DNA of 64,000 nt from Chondrus crispus (taxonomy: Eukaryota; Rhodophyta; Florideophyceae; Gigartinales; Gigartinaceae). The position numbers and the translations under genes are program-made. Every line of letters starts with the position of its first letter. Positions within the stretch are counted from its first letter, which is position 1. Under the pieces are notes generated by a model. The model saw only the letters and a list, made by a program, of their open reading frames with translations. It ran no database searches and had not been told where the DNA came from. Location: the NCBI RefSeq assembly GCF_000350225.1, contig NW_005179263.1, forward strand, positions 1 to 64,000. The letters are read 5' to 3'. Of this stretch, positions 10,853 to 21,974 are shown piece after piece.

Positions 10853-11535
10853 TAAGATGTTAACCGATACGGTGCATACGTGGCCAGCACGTGTAGATGT
10901 GGCCACGTGAGAGTCCGCGTGTAGTTTGTGGCACCTGCTAGCGCAGGTGTACACGTGGTGCGCGACCGATCGGTGGATTAGTACAGTAGTCATTTTTAGT
11001 TACCGTAAGCTACAGTAAGTACAGCTACTGTAGTCCGTCCGGTGCCACTGCCCTACTAGGGGGTATAAGATAGGGGGCACCGGGCTGGAAGTAATCCGAG
11101 GCAAGCACGCCTTCCCTTACTTTCTACCCTAGTCCTTTTACCGTAGGGTTAAGTAAGTCCCTCAGGTTTCCAGCTCGCCACCGGTCGTACTGCTTTACAC
11201 CCCAGTACGACTGCGCGTGTCCTTGGTAGTGTATCTCCCTCGTCCAGTGCTTCTTACCGTTCCGGATTATTCTCCCTGACGCTCCAGTGTAGCGGTCCTC
11301 CAGGCTCCCTCATTTCTGGGTACAGCCCGTCCTTTTCCGTTTACGGTTTAGCGTCCCTACGGTTGTACCACACGTGTCATAGTAGAAAACTACTTTGGGA
11401 GAATGTGCGGTTGATGGACTGTACTTTCTCATAAATGGCGCTGGGGAGAGGGATTGTACGAGCACGTTGTGGTATCACAGCCAAGATTTGTAATTTGTAC
11501 AGCACCCGCCGCCGCGGGTTCATTACAGGCGCGCG

Positions 11536-11646
11536 ACTACACGTCTGCCTTACAGGCGGATGGACTACACGTCTGCCTTACAGACGGATGGACTACACGT
11601 GTGCCTTACAGGCGGACGAACTACACGTGGGCACTACAGGCCGATG
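11536..11646 (+). repeat. 28-bp tandem repeat, four copies
   Basis: Four adjacent units share GACTACACGTCTGCCTTACA and differ by a few bases each. Every unit contains an ACGT core and a small inverted repeat (CTGCC/GGCGG around TTACA). Confidence 0.85.
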
Positions 11647-11859
11647 ACGTACTGCATACAGTACTGCCCGGAGGTTGTATATGACAAGGTACAGTAGTAA
11701 TGGCACAGTACAGTGCATTTTACAATAGAGTACAGTAGTACAGTAGGATGGACAATGTCCAAGACCCTGCCACCTCGCTTATTTAAGCGACGGCGCCGGG
11801 CGATGACAGTAAACAGTCAAGGATCTTTTGGGAACGGATTTCCTTCGACGGTGCGATAC

Positions 11860-12235
11860 CGCGGGTCAAGACAAGCCTCTGACTTAGGCGCCATTGTCGG
11901 CATCTGTCTTGCGACGTTTCCCTGGCTCTATTGCTTTTACCATTTCCTTCTCATTTCCTCCGTCTTTGCGACTACGCGGGTTAAGGCTAGCCTCTAACCC
12001 CGGCGTATTACTGTCGCACGACGTTTCTATTGTTTTACTTTTTCCTCTGTCGTTGCGACCACGCGGGCTAAGACTAGCTTCTAGCCTCGGCTTATTACTG
12101 TCGCACGACCTATTTCTCTCCCCCTACATTGTGATGATTGTTAAGTCGCGGGCTACGACAAGCCTGTAGCCTTGGCGGCACTATTGACATCTGTCCCGCT
12201 CGTCCCCTCTAGGAGTTTCCGCTACTCGGCGCTCG
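11860..12235 (+). repeat. Four diverged repeats of about 85-105 bp, each with a stem-loop
   Basis: Each unit starts near GCGGG(T/C)TAAG, contains an inverted pair such as GGCTA/TAGCC, and continues with ATTACTGTCGCACGACGTTT-like sequence and a pyrimidine-rich tail. Copies begin near 11868, 11970, 12063 and 12148. Confidence 0.65.
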
Positions 12236-12439
12236 GCTCGTTTCTGACACTAGTCTGTAGGCTCGGGTTCTCCCCTGTTTTGTGTGTTCTTACTCAACCC
12301 CTTCCAGTGCAGGTTCCATTCCGGGTCCACACTTCGACCAATTCGTCGTGCTTTTACAGTCGGCCGACGTACTTCCCCTTTGCTCTACCACCGTCCCGAT
12401 CTACCGCGGGACACCCCCTATTGGTTGTTACCTCTTCCT

Positions 12440-13238
12440 CGAGCTAGCTCATAGCTGACGACCGCCACTATACTACACACATGTTCAAAGCGTGCCTGGC
12501 GTTGACCAATCTGAGTGTCAGGGACCGCCCTCTCCGCTTCGAAGACGGGCAGCACAGCACTGGTGTACGTAATCGCCTACGGGCCATATCAACTAGTCAG
12601 ATGTGTGGTATATGCGTCGTCGATTACATTACGATTAGATCAGGGGCTGTAAGGCACGAACCTTACAGCCCACACGCGCCCACACGTGTACCACACGTGT
12701 GCAGAGCGTGCGCACACACACGTGGGACACACGTGTACTGTCAGCTCGATAGCTGACAGAGCCACCGGGCGCGACGACTCGCGCCGGCTACGGTAGCATG
12801 ATATTGTAGTCTGGTATGATAACCGAACACTTGTACATTAAATAAGGGAGCGACCGACGGCGGAGGAAAGGGACAAGCACGGGCTTGTCCACGACCTGCC
12901 GCCTTGATCAACAACCCACCGCATAACCTAAAACACGAGTGCGCTCTCGCGTCTCGTTTGGTAAGGGAACCGACGCCGGGTGCAGGCGCTACAGTGCGCG
13001 CGCGTGCAGCGATCCGCCTCCGCCTGTCGGCACGGGTCCGCTACCCAGTGTCGCTCCCGGGCGTTGAGGCGTCGATCCGCTCCGTTGCGCAATACTCGCG
13101 GCTGCTACCCTTCCCGCTCTACCACGCTACCAGGGCCCGTGTCCTTTCCCTTTGCGTCTGTTCTGTCTTCCGCCGATCCGGAGTCTGCTACCGAACTGCG
13201 TGCATACACCCCCACCGTTTAGGGGTGTTTATGCTAAA
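12440..13238 (+). repeat. Probable 5' LTR of gypsy1
   Basis: The sequence immediately left of the PBS-like TGGTCTCCCGACC aligns in order with the gypsy2 LTR: the hairpin GCTGTAAGG/CCTTACAGC near 12650, clustered ACACGTGT palindromes near 12680-12740, CTGTCAG/CTGACAG, a TTGTACATTAAATAAGGGAG start region near 12833, and GGGGTGTTTATG at the end. The left edge is uncertain because about 150 bp near 12480-12640 have no counterpart in gypsy2. Confidence 0.6.
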
Positions 13239-13239
13239 G

Positions 13240-13257
13240 TGGTCTCCCGACCTAGAA
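13240..13257 (+). promoter_or_regulatory. Primer-binding site of gypsy1
   Basis: TGGTCTCCCGACCTAGAA follows the LTR by one base and starts with TGG, as expected for a primer pairing with a tRNA 3' CCA end. It is identical in gypsy2. I do not assign the tRNA. Confidence 0.6.
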
Positions 13258-13314
13258 GACCCCCGGATCTTTCCGAGAAGACTTTCTTTTTTCTCCTCGT
13301 CCGTACGCGTTGAG

Positions 13315-15866
13315 ATGAGTCAAGAATACGCCACCTCGATCCGGTCCGAACCGGCGGATCCGAGGGCGGCCTTGATGCACGCACCATCACCACCGTCCGG
13401 CGACGGCGACGCTAGTCTCCGAGACCGCGAACCGTCGCCCGAGTCCCCCGAAGGACAAGCGTCTGCGATGTTCGATCGCATAGCTGACCACATCGAGGAA
13501 GTCCGTGCTTCACTCCGTATAGACGTGATGGACGCCGTCTACTCGCGATGTATGGACGAGCTCCGCTCCCTACGTGAAGGGAGGTTCGATCGAGTCAGCC
13601 AGTCCTTGGAGAATCTCCGAGCACTAGTCGACGAGTTACACTCGCGACTGGTGCTCGTCGAAGACTCACGCCTCGCACAGCCCGTGCTGCACGGGCAAGG
13701 TTGCCCTACCGGGCAAATCTCGACAAGACGTCCTGACGATCGACCGCCCCCGTCCGCGGAACAGTTGGGTGCGTTCGCGCACCTCTCCGCCGAGCTCAAC
13801 GCTACGCGACAGCATGCTCGTGACATGGAAAGGACCATGGCCGCAAGGCTGCCCAGTGCCCCCACGAGAGGGCCCAGTGGTGCCGTACCTCCGAGCGCCA
13901 TTGCTCCGGAAGGTTGGCGTCCGACTGGCGCCGACACTAGTCTGACTGCGGAAGGAAACCGTCCTCCGATGGGCGCGAATCTCGCGTCCGAGACCCAATC
14001 ATTTCCGCCTATCCCCGGAAGTAGGTCGCAGATGGAACGCGTATCGTACGCCGACGTACAGGACCGTAGAGGAGCCGCTCGCGGATCCGGAGAACCCATG
14101 TTCTCCGCCGATCCCCGCTGGGGCGGCTACCCGCCAGCGGGTTACACCGCGCATCCAGGTCCGTTAGACGCCCGTACGCTACCCGTCACTGCCTTGGCAC
14201 GCTAGGTCCCGCCGAGCCCGGGCTCGAGCCGGTGCATAAGATGATCCAAGAGTTCAGCGCCGTCGCTGACTATTGTATGTACCGCTTGGATAACACCTTG
14301 AGGCTCGTCACCTCGAGTGACGCGGGACGGATCGCGAAGTACGTCCAACACTGTCGTGGGATCCGTCCCACGATGCGTAGCTTCGACGGTACGGACCCGA
14401 TCGAGCTGCTGCCGTTCTTGAAGGATATCCGGATAACCTTCAACTCGCAACACCTTACCAAAGGTGTTGCGGTACGAGTCCTCGGGCACTTCCTAGAGCG
14501 CGACGCAGAGCGCCTGCATACGAGTTACACGATGCGTGGCCTCCGCGCCGGCCAGCTCTACGACGACGTGAGCTGGCCGGGGGTCGTTAATCAATTCCTA
14601 AAACGCTACCTAACCGACGACGTGTTAGGTGAAGCGTACGACGCCATCGCTACGGCGAGGCAACAACCGCACGAGACGGAGAACACATTTGCGGAACGGC
14701 TGGAAACGGCCGCGTTCCGGTGTACGGCAGTGTTCTCCGAGCAGTCCCTCGCGCACTACTTTGTGCGGGGACTAGCACCCGCGACCAGTGCGGCAGTTTC
14801 CGAGACAGGCCAACGACTGCCAAGTAGCCAGAAGACCGATCTTCCGCCTATCCGCCGTATTGCATCGGCGGAAGGGACAACTTAACGCGCTCGGCGCGGT
14901 TTACCTCTGCCGGATCCGATATCGGCAGGGAAGATGGGGCGGACTCCGAAGTCCGCCGAGACAAGTTCGCCCGGTTCAGCCCTCCACATCGGGGAGGATG
15001 AGTGGCAGGCTGACCCTGTCCTCATTACGCAAGGAGCAGGGCCCGTGGGAGGACGACCTCCCACGCCGATGTCGACCGGAACGACATCAAGTTACGCGAC
15101 CGCCTTCGCGCACACTCCAAGAGTGGCAAGGGGAACGGACCCTCGGGTCGCAGAGCTCTACATCTCGATCCGAGATGCAGGGGGCGCAGCGCCTCAAGTG
15201 ACCCTCCTCACCGATGAGGAGGCGCTGCATGCGGCGGCCTTCGCCTCAACGGACGGCAGTGCATACGTCTGCTGGATGTGCCGTACGTACGGCCACGCCA
15301 TGTAGGCCTGCCCGTTCCTGTCGCCGGATCAACGGATGTTCACGGCGTATAGGAACTACCGCTACCAGATGGAGACGCGCCCCGAGGGGCGCAACCTTCT
15401 CCGGCAGCCGGTCGTCGAGGGCCGTTCCTCGCGCCAAAGTTTCCCGAATCGATCGGGTGGGGGCGCCAGCGGGTACCTTCGCAACAAGCTCGATACTCGT
15501 GACTGACGCGACTTCCGCCAAGCGGATACTCGGTACCCGCACCAGGAAGGGAGAGGAAACCGGGACCGATCCCGGCTTCCTCCAAGGATACCGACCGCAA
15601 CCATGTACCTCCAAGATTGGGCACAGGACCCGGATCCTCTGCCAGCCGATGAGCATGGAAGAGCCCCGACGTTGGCTGCTCCTCAAGTGCTGCCACGTCC
15701 GAACGTTGCAGCCCAAGTCCCTGAAGTAGCAGAGTACTTCGCAGAAGCTACCGGCTCGAAGGTGAGGAGTCGTCCTCACACTCTCGACGGGAGGCCCGCA
15801 GTTACGCTCGCTGTCGATTGCGGGGCGACAACTTCGGATAGTTCCGGCAGTACAAAAAACCCGTAA
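13315..15866 (+). pseudogene. Gypsy1 Gag, disrupted
   Basis: The start is the ATG in GTTGAGATGAGTCAAG, matched by gypsy2 at 19413 (MSxEYxTSIRSEPAD). An N-terminal Arg/Glu-rich helical region is followed by a retrotransposon Gag capsid-like domain (LRPTM-SF-GTD, FLKDIRITFN, HFLERDAERL). A zinc knuckle follows (CWMCRTYGHAM, with its last Cys just after a stop). A one-base loss near 14195 shifts the frame. TAA at 14883-14885, TAG at 15303-15305 and a later TGA near 15500 also break it. The gypsy2 stops lie at different codons, so the two copies were inactivated independently. Gag would form the particle shell. Confidence 0.85.
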
Positions 15867-15903
15867 AGACGGCCACGCTCACGCAGTCGCGTGAGCCGTC
15901 TTT
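15854..15903 (+). promoter_or_regulatory. Candidate -1 frameshift signal at gypsy1 gag/pol junction
   Basis: The Gag frame ends ACA AAA AAC CCG TAA. This gives the canonical slippery heptamer A AAA AAC at 15854-15860 in register. Four bases later a stem-loop begins: AAAGACGG (15865-15872) pairs with CCGTCTTT (15896-15903), and CTCACGC (15878-15884) pairs with GCGTGAG (15889-15895). The loop is AGTC and there is a 5-base bulge. The protease frame lies exactly in -1 and is open from the slip site. Confidence 0.7.
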
Positions 15904-18694
15904 TTCCAGCTATCCAGACCCGTCACCTTCCGCCCTCGCAGGGACAGGGCGATACTTACCGATAATATTCCCCGCTGCCCCGTCAGAAGTCACCGAGACC
16001 ACCGGGGGTCCGGCACTGACGACTGTTCGCGACACGGCCCCGGCTCCCGTAAGCCCGGCACGTGACCGCCCAGGGGAAGATACCCTGATCATCGTTGGTC
16101 AGATGCCACGGACTGACCGTGAAGGCACCGGGGCTCCCGTAAGCCCCGTGCACGACAAGGAACGAAGGGCGTGCGCCGATGCAGCCAGCCCTGAGGAAGC
16201 CACCGGACGACTGACGTCCGGTGCGCCGGGAAGAAGGCCCCGAAGGAGGGGCAAGAACCGTCGAAGGCGCCCGAAGTGCAACGACCTCGCTGCTCCGCCT
16301 CCCCCGAAGGTGATCGACGGCGTCATTTGCCTTATGACGTCGAAGATTCACAACGTCCTCGGCTCGATAGCCACGGAGGGAAATGCCTTCAAGCCCCGCA
16401 CGATAGCCGTTGATACGTGCTCGGGGTATAACCTGGTGAGGAAGGCCGACCTTCCTCCCGATTGGACGCGGTACGTCGAATGAGACGCACCACTGCCACG
16501 ATTGGCGGGCGCAAATAGCAATCCGCTCAAGCTCTCGGCCGTCGTACGGCTGGCCGTGCGGTTAAAGAACACAAAGTTCCGAATTCCGTTCGTCGTAGGG
16601 GACCAGCTCGCCGTGCCGGTCCTTCTCGGAACGGCCTTCATCGATACGCACGTGCGATGTATCGACATCGAGGCTCAACGGATGGAGCTGCGCCAAGGCG
16701 GCTCTGTGGCCATCGTCCACGGAAAAGGGGAGCCGACTCCCCGTACCAGGCGTAACGGACGCCAGACTAGACGGCCCGATGTACGCAAGGAGGCCCCGCG
16801 AGCGATCCGAATCGCCTGCTGGGTCACCATCCCCGCGATGTGGCAAGCCCGAGTGCGCGTCACAACCGCAGGGAGGGGCCTCGTATTCATAGAGCCGAAG
16901 CCGTCACTCCAACACCGACATGGAGTGAGGCTAACGAACGGCGTCGTCGAGGTACTGCCGAATCAGACCTTCGACGTCCTCGTAGCGAACTTTTCGCGAC
17001 GGGATAGGCGGCTTTCGAAGCACACCGTCGTGGGGTACGCGACGCGCAACCCCCTTGCGATCCTGACGCCCGAACGTCGCGTCGCCGAGGGGGTCGCACA
17101 CGCGCTACACCGGACCGACTTGGCCGATCAAGTCGGGAAGGCAAGAGCTGGACGACCAAGCTCCGATGGGCTAGAGACCGTTAGGAGGGAACAGGTGGGT
17201 ACGGACGATCGGCCACCTGGAGACCAACCGACGGCGGGAGGCACTGTAAGCCCCCACAAAAAGGATCCAAAAATCCACCGATGGTTTGGGAAAAAGAGGT
17301 GGACTTGTCATACATCGACGATGAAAAGCTCCGTGGCCACGTACTCGATTTGCTCCGTAAGCATTCGAGTCTGTGGGGCGGTGCTCTCGGAACGATACAA
17401 GCCACGCAGCACCGCATCCCTCTCGAACCGGGAACGAAACCGATTCGTTCTATGCCCTATTGGAGGAGGCCCGCCATGCGCGAGATGGTTGCCAAGGAGG
17501 TCAACAAAATGCTGAACGCAGGGGTTATCGAACCCGCGAGCACCGACTGGGCGTCCCCGGTGGTGCTTGTCCCAAAGAAAGACGGCTCCTTTGGTTCTGC
17601 GTGGACTACCGGCGTCTCAACGCGAAGACGGCAGGGGATTCGTATCCGCTGCCCCAAATGGACGACTGCATCGACTCTTTAGGAGATGAAGCCGTCTTTA
17701 CAACGTTGGACCGCAATTCCGGTTATCGGCAGATCCCCGTCGCTCTGGAGGACCGGGATAAGACCACGTTTACGACGCACATGGGCACCTTTCGCCACGT
17801 GCGCATGCCGTTCGGACTAAAAGAGGCACCGGCCACCTTCCAACGTGCATTAGATATTATCCTTCCAGGAGTCCGCTAGCAAATATGCCTCGTCTTTCTC
17901 GATGACGTCATAGTGTTCTCGCGTACGCACGCGGCACACGCCAAGCATCTCAACACTGTCTTGAGCTTGTTAGGGAGTGCCGGCATCTCCCTCCAGCTCA
18001 AGAAGTGTAGCTTCTTTCAACCGAAGGTACACTACCTGGGGCACGTCATCTACCCAGGTAAGTTCAGCGTAGCCGATACAGCGGCCAACGCCTTCCGGAC
18101 GTTCGAGTTCCGGAGGACGCTGACGCAGGTGCGCTCGTTCCTCGGGGCGTGTAACGTATATCGCGGCTTCGTTAAGGGCTTCTCGAAAATAGCCCGTCCG
18201 TTGACGGATATGACGCGCAAGGATTCGGATCCTGACTTCTATAATCCTACCGAGGATCCACTCCAGGCGTTTCAGAACCTTAAGGAGTGCATGATCGCTC
18301 CGCCGATCTTCACGTTGCCTCGGCATGGACGACCGTACATGATCGACACCGACGCGAGCGCCTACCAACTAGGCTGCACGCTGCTCCAAGAGCACGACCA
18401 GCCAAACGATTGGCGCCCCGTTGGGTATTGGTCTTACTCACTGTCCGATAGTGAGCGCAACATACAGCGCTACCGGGCGCGAGTGCTTCGCCGTAGTGTG
18501 GGCCGTCCGCACACTATGGCCGTGCGTTGAGGGCACGAATTTCAGCGTCCGAACGGATCACGACGCCTTGAGGTGGCTCATGTCCCTCACCGAGAGTTCT
18601 GGAAGGCTCACCCGGTGGCGGCTACGTCTGGCTGAATACGATTTCACCATTCAGTACCGCCCCGGGCGCGTGCACCAGGTACCGGACGCCCTGT
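15861..18694 (+). pseudogene. Gypsy1 Pol part 1: protease, reverse transcriptase, RNase H
   Basis: In the -1 frame the reading passes basic linkers to a retropepsin core, IAVDTCSGYNLVRKADLP near 16400-16460. RT follows with SPVVLVPKKDGS, FCVDYRRLNAKT, TTLDRNSGY, MPFGLKEAPATFQRAL and LVFLDDVIVFS (YxDD class). RNase H begins at TDASAYQLGCTLLQ and ends in QYRPGRVHQVPDALL at the gypsy2 insertion. It is broken by TGA 16481-16483, frameshifts near 17230, 17585 and 18465, and TAG 17877-17879. Continuation is at 34119. It would copy the element RNA into DNA; this copy cannot. Confidence 0.88.
18690..18694 (+). repeat. Left target-site duplication of gypsy2 (CCTGT)
   Basis: CCTGT directly precedes the gypsy2 5' LTR and recurs at 34119-34123 directly after the 3' LTR. 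Joining the flanks restores the DALSRLVSP frame of gypsy1. Confidence 0.9.
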
Positions 18695-19335
18695 TGTAGC
18701 ATAGCCGCCGGCCACTGTACTATACATTAGATTTAGAATTAGATCTAACGCTGTAAGGTACGAACCTTACAGCGTGAGATCTAATTCTAAATCTAATGTA
18801 TAGTACAGTGGCCGGCGGGTACCATACGTGTAGCACACGTGTGCTGTCAGCCCCGACGGCTGACAGCGTTACAGTGCGGGCCGGCCCGCACTGTCTACAG
18901 TAAGCCGACTACAGTACAGTCCGTACTGTACTGTAGACGGTTAATTAACTTGTACAATAAATATAGGGAGCGACCGCCGGCGGAGGGGACCAAGACAGGC
19001 AACCTCCACCGACGGTCGACCACCCAGCTTACTCTACTCACACCGCCGTTCCGCGAGTAGTTACCATCGAGCTGGTAGAGGACGCGCGCGACACCGCGGC
19101 GAGCTGCGATCCGCCTCCGCCCGTCAGTACCGGATCGTCAACCGGTACTGCTCCGGGGCGTCGAGGCGTCGATCCACTCGCCTACGCGCGCGTCCCCGCC
19201 GACCACGCTCTACCACCCGCTACCGGCCCGCTTCCGGTGGCGTTGGTTGGTTCAAGACCCTCGGTACGCCGATCCGGGGTCTTCCGCCGAACATCGCGAA
19301 CACCCCTCCGCCGTGTGTGGGGTGTTTATGCGACA
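18695..19335 (+). repeat. 5' LTR of gypsy2
   Basis: 641 bp starting TGTAGCATAGCCGCCGG and ending TTTATGCGACA. It holds a 114-bp palindrome near the start and then a series of shorter dyads: CTGTCAGCC/GGCTGACAG (18844-18866), a perfect 24-bp palindrome (18871-18894) and CTACAGTACAGT/ACTGTACTGTAG (18909-18936). An ACAATAAATATAGGG region (about 18953) probably marks the promoter. The remainder is GC-rich R/U5. Confidence 0.92.
18705..18818. repeat. 114-bp near-perfect palindrome in gypsy2 5' LTR
   Basis: The left arm begins CCGCCGGCCACTGTAC and the right arm ends in its reverse complement. The arms are 55 bp with one mismatch and a 4-base centre ACGA (18760-18763). The 3' LTR has only the left arm followed by an alternating GC tract, so this is a lesion or gain in the 5' LTR. 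Confidence 0.93.
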
Positions 19336-19336
19336 C

Positions 19337-19354
19337 TGGTCTCCCGACCTAGAA
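19337..19354 (+). promoter_or_regulatory. Primer-binding site of gypsy2
   Basis: TGGTCTCCCGACCTAGAA lies one base inside the 5' LTR end and is identical to gypsy1. It would pair with a tRNA ending GGTCGGGAGACCA. Confidence 0.65.
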
Positions 19355-19412
19355 GACCTTCAAGATCACGCCGAGAAGGTTGTACTTTACCTCTGCGTCC
19401 GTACGCGTTGAG

Positions 19413-21974
19413 ATGAGCGCCGAGTACCCGACCTCGATCCGATCCGAGCCGGCGGATGTGCGAGAGGCCGCGCTACGCGTCCAAGTGGGCGACGGCGACG
19501 CAGGTCCTCGGGACGGCGAACCGTTGCCCGACCTCTCCGAAGGACGCGCTCGCGCGATGTGCGATCGCATCGCCGAGTACATCGAGGATGTCCGGACATC
19601 TCTCCGTATCGACGTCTCCGACAGCGTCTACGCCCGCTGTATGGAAGAGTTGCGCTCCCTCCGCGAAGGAAGGTTCGAGCGCGTAACTCAGTCCTTGGAG
19701 AACCTGCGCGCACTCGTGGACCAGCTACACGCCCGTGTGGCGCTGGTCGAGGACGCGCGCATTGATTCCCCCGCCGTAGAGGTTGCGGGTCAACCCGCGA
19801 GTGCAAACTGCGGGATTCGACGAGACCCGCAACCCTTCCCATCTGCCGAACAGATGGGAGCGTTCGCGCACATGGCGGCGGAACTTAACTCAACGCGCCG
19901 CCGTGCCCGTGAGATGGAACAGACCTCGGCCGAGAGGCCGCCCGGAGCCTCCTCGAGTAGGCCCGGTGCCACTGTTCCTCCGGTCGCGTCCGGATCGCAA
20001 GAGTGGCCCCCGGCTGGTGCCGTCACCAGCCGGAGGGCGGAGGACATCAAGCCGACGGCGGACGCGAACTTCGCGTCCGAGACTCAAGCACTGCCGCATG
20101 TCCCCGGAAGGATGTGGCAGTCACGACGGGTACCGACCGAACTCGACCAGGGCCGTGGAAGAGTCGCCCGCGGATCAGGGGAACCGATTCTCCCCTTCGA
20201 TCCTCGCTGGGGCGGCTACCAGCCGGCGGATCTTACCGCGCATCCCGGCCACGTCGACGTCTGAACATTGCCCGTCACTCCGTTCGGAACGTTGGGTCCC
20301 GCCGAACCCGGGGTCGAGCCCGTCCACACCATGATACAGGAGTTCAGCGCCGTCGCGGACTACCGGATGTCTCGGTTGGACAACACCTCGAGGCTCGTTA
20401 CCTCGGGTGACGCGGGACGGATCGCCAAGTACGTCCAACGCTGCCGTGGGCTCCGCCCCACGATGAAGAGCTTCAACGGCACTGATGCGATTCAGTTGCT
20501 CCCGTTCCTGAAGGATATCCGGATAACCTTCAATGCCCAGCACCTGACCGAAGGTGTGGCAGTCCGTGTCTTCGCTCACTTCCTCGAGCGAGACGCGGAG
20601 CGGTTGTATACGAGTTACACCATGCGCGGCCTCCGCGCCGGCCAGCTCCACGACGATACGAGCTGGCCTGGTCTCGTCAACCAATTTATCAAACGCGACC
20701 TAACCGACGACGTGTTAGGGGAAGCGTTTGATGCTGTCGCGTCGGTGCGACAGCTTCCTCACGAAACCGAGAACACGTTCGCGGACCGGCTGGAATCCGC
20801 CGCGTTCCGATGCACGGCCGTGTTCCCAGAACAAGCCCTCGCGCACTACTTCGTGCGCGGGTTGTCCACTGCGACCCGGGCCGCAGTGGCAGAGACGATG
20901 CAAAGGTTGCCCGGACAACAGAAGACCGAACTCTCAACGATTCGCCGTATCGCAACGGCTGAGGGAACCACCTACCACGCCCGCCGCGGATTGTAGCTGC
21001 CGGATCCGAAGCCGGCAGCGAAGGGAGTCCGAACTCCGAGGTCGCACGGAACAAGTTCGCCGGCGACCGCCCTCCACATTGGAGAAGATGAGTGGCAGGC
21101 CGACCCTGTCCTCATTACGCAAGGCTTCGACCGCGCAGGAGGCCGACCTCCAACGACAGCTTCCACGGGATCGACCGGAAGCCACGCGGCCGCGTTCGCG
21201 CGCACGCCAGAAGCCACGGGTAATCCGAACCACAACAGGGCAGAGCTGGATATCTCCCGTCGAGAAGGGGATCGAGTGCCGCCTTACGTGCCTCGACGCA
21301 CCGACGAAGAGGCACGCCACGCGGCGACGTTCGCGTCGACCGATGGCAGCGCGTACGTTTGTTGGCTGTGCCGGACGTATGGCCACGCCATGTACGCGTG
21401 CCCGTTCCTGTCGCCTGAACAACGTCAGTTCACGGCGTACAGGAACTACCGCTATCAGATGGAGACGCGCCCCGGGATGCGAAATCTCATTCAGCAGTCT
21501 ACGCGGGAAGACCCAGGCCCGCGGCGAGGAGACCCGAACCGATCGGGTGGGGGCGTCCGTTTCGCCCCTCGCGAAGGCGGGTATCGACACCCGGGAACCG
21601 ATCAAAGGGATCGTCGTGATCCTCGTCGGATGGATACGCGGTATCCCCGTCGAGATGGAAGAGGCGACCGGGGCCGTACCCAGTTGCTCCAAGGGGTACA
21701 GAACGCCTTCATGTACCTCCAAGATTGGGTTGGGGATCCGAACCCCCAACCCACGGAAGGAGGCGTAGGAGAACCGGTTTTCGCCGCCCCTCGAATATTG
21801 CAACGGCCGGACGTTGCATTTCAAGGTGGCGAAGCATCCAATTACTTCGTAGAGGATTCCCAGCCAGGGTGGAGGAACGACGCGCACCACCACGGCCAGG
21901 GACCCGTTGACACGCTAGCTAACGATAGCAGGGCGGGTAGCTCCGACAGCTCGGGTAGTTCGAAAAACCCGTAA
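19413..21974 (+). pseudogene. Gypsy2 Gag with two in-frame stops
   Basis: One frame of about 854 codons starts at ATG 19413 (MSAEYPTSIRSEPAD). The N-terminal 150 residues are charged and probably helical (RMEELRSLREGRFERVTQSL-type). The capsid-like domain follows after the first stop (TMKSFNGTDAIQLLPFLKD near 20460). The zinc knuckle CWLCRTYGHAMYAC sits at about 21359-21400. The tail is Arg/Gly-rich and ends SSDSSGSSKNP. TGA at 20262-20264 and TAG at 20994-20996 interrupt it, and both are sense codons in gypsy1. Otherwise the frame is unbroken to its natural TAA. The protein would package the RNA. Confidence 0.88.

Larger units (their letters stand above)
10853..12439. other. Repeat-rich non-coding interval
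   Basis: No supported gene. It contains ACACGTGT/CCACGTGA words, a TATAAGATAGGGGG motif near 11067 followed by pyrimidine-rich DNA (LTR-like R/U5 texture), a 28-bp tandem array, many TACAGTA half-palindromes, a TTATTTAAG box near 11780, and a four-fold diverged hairpin repeat. I suspect one or two old gypsy-type LTRs but cannot fix their ends. Confidence 0.5.

Noticed and set aside
12904-13314. N-terminal extension of gypsy1 gag back to 12904
   Set aside because: This stretch is LTR and primer site. The conserved ATG is at 13315, as in gypsy2.
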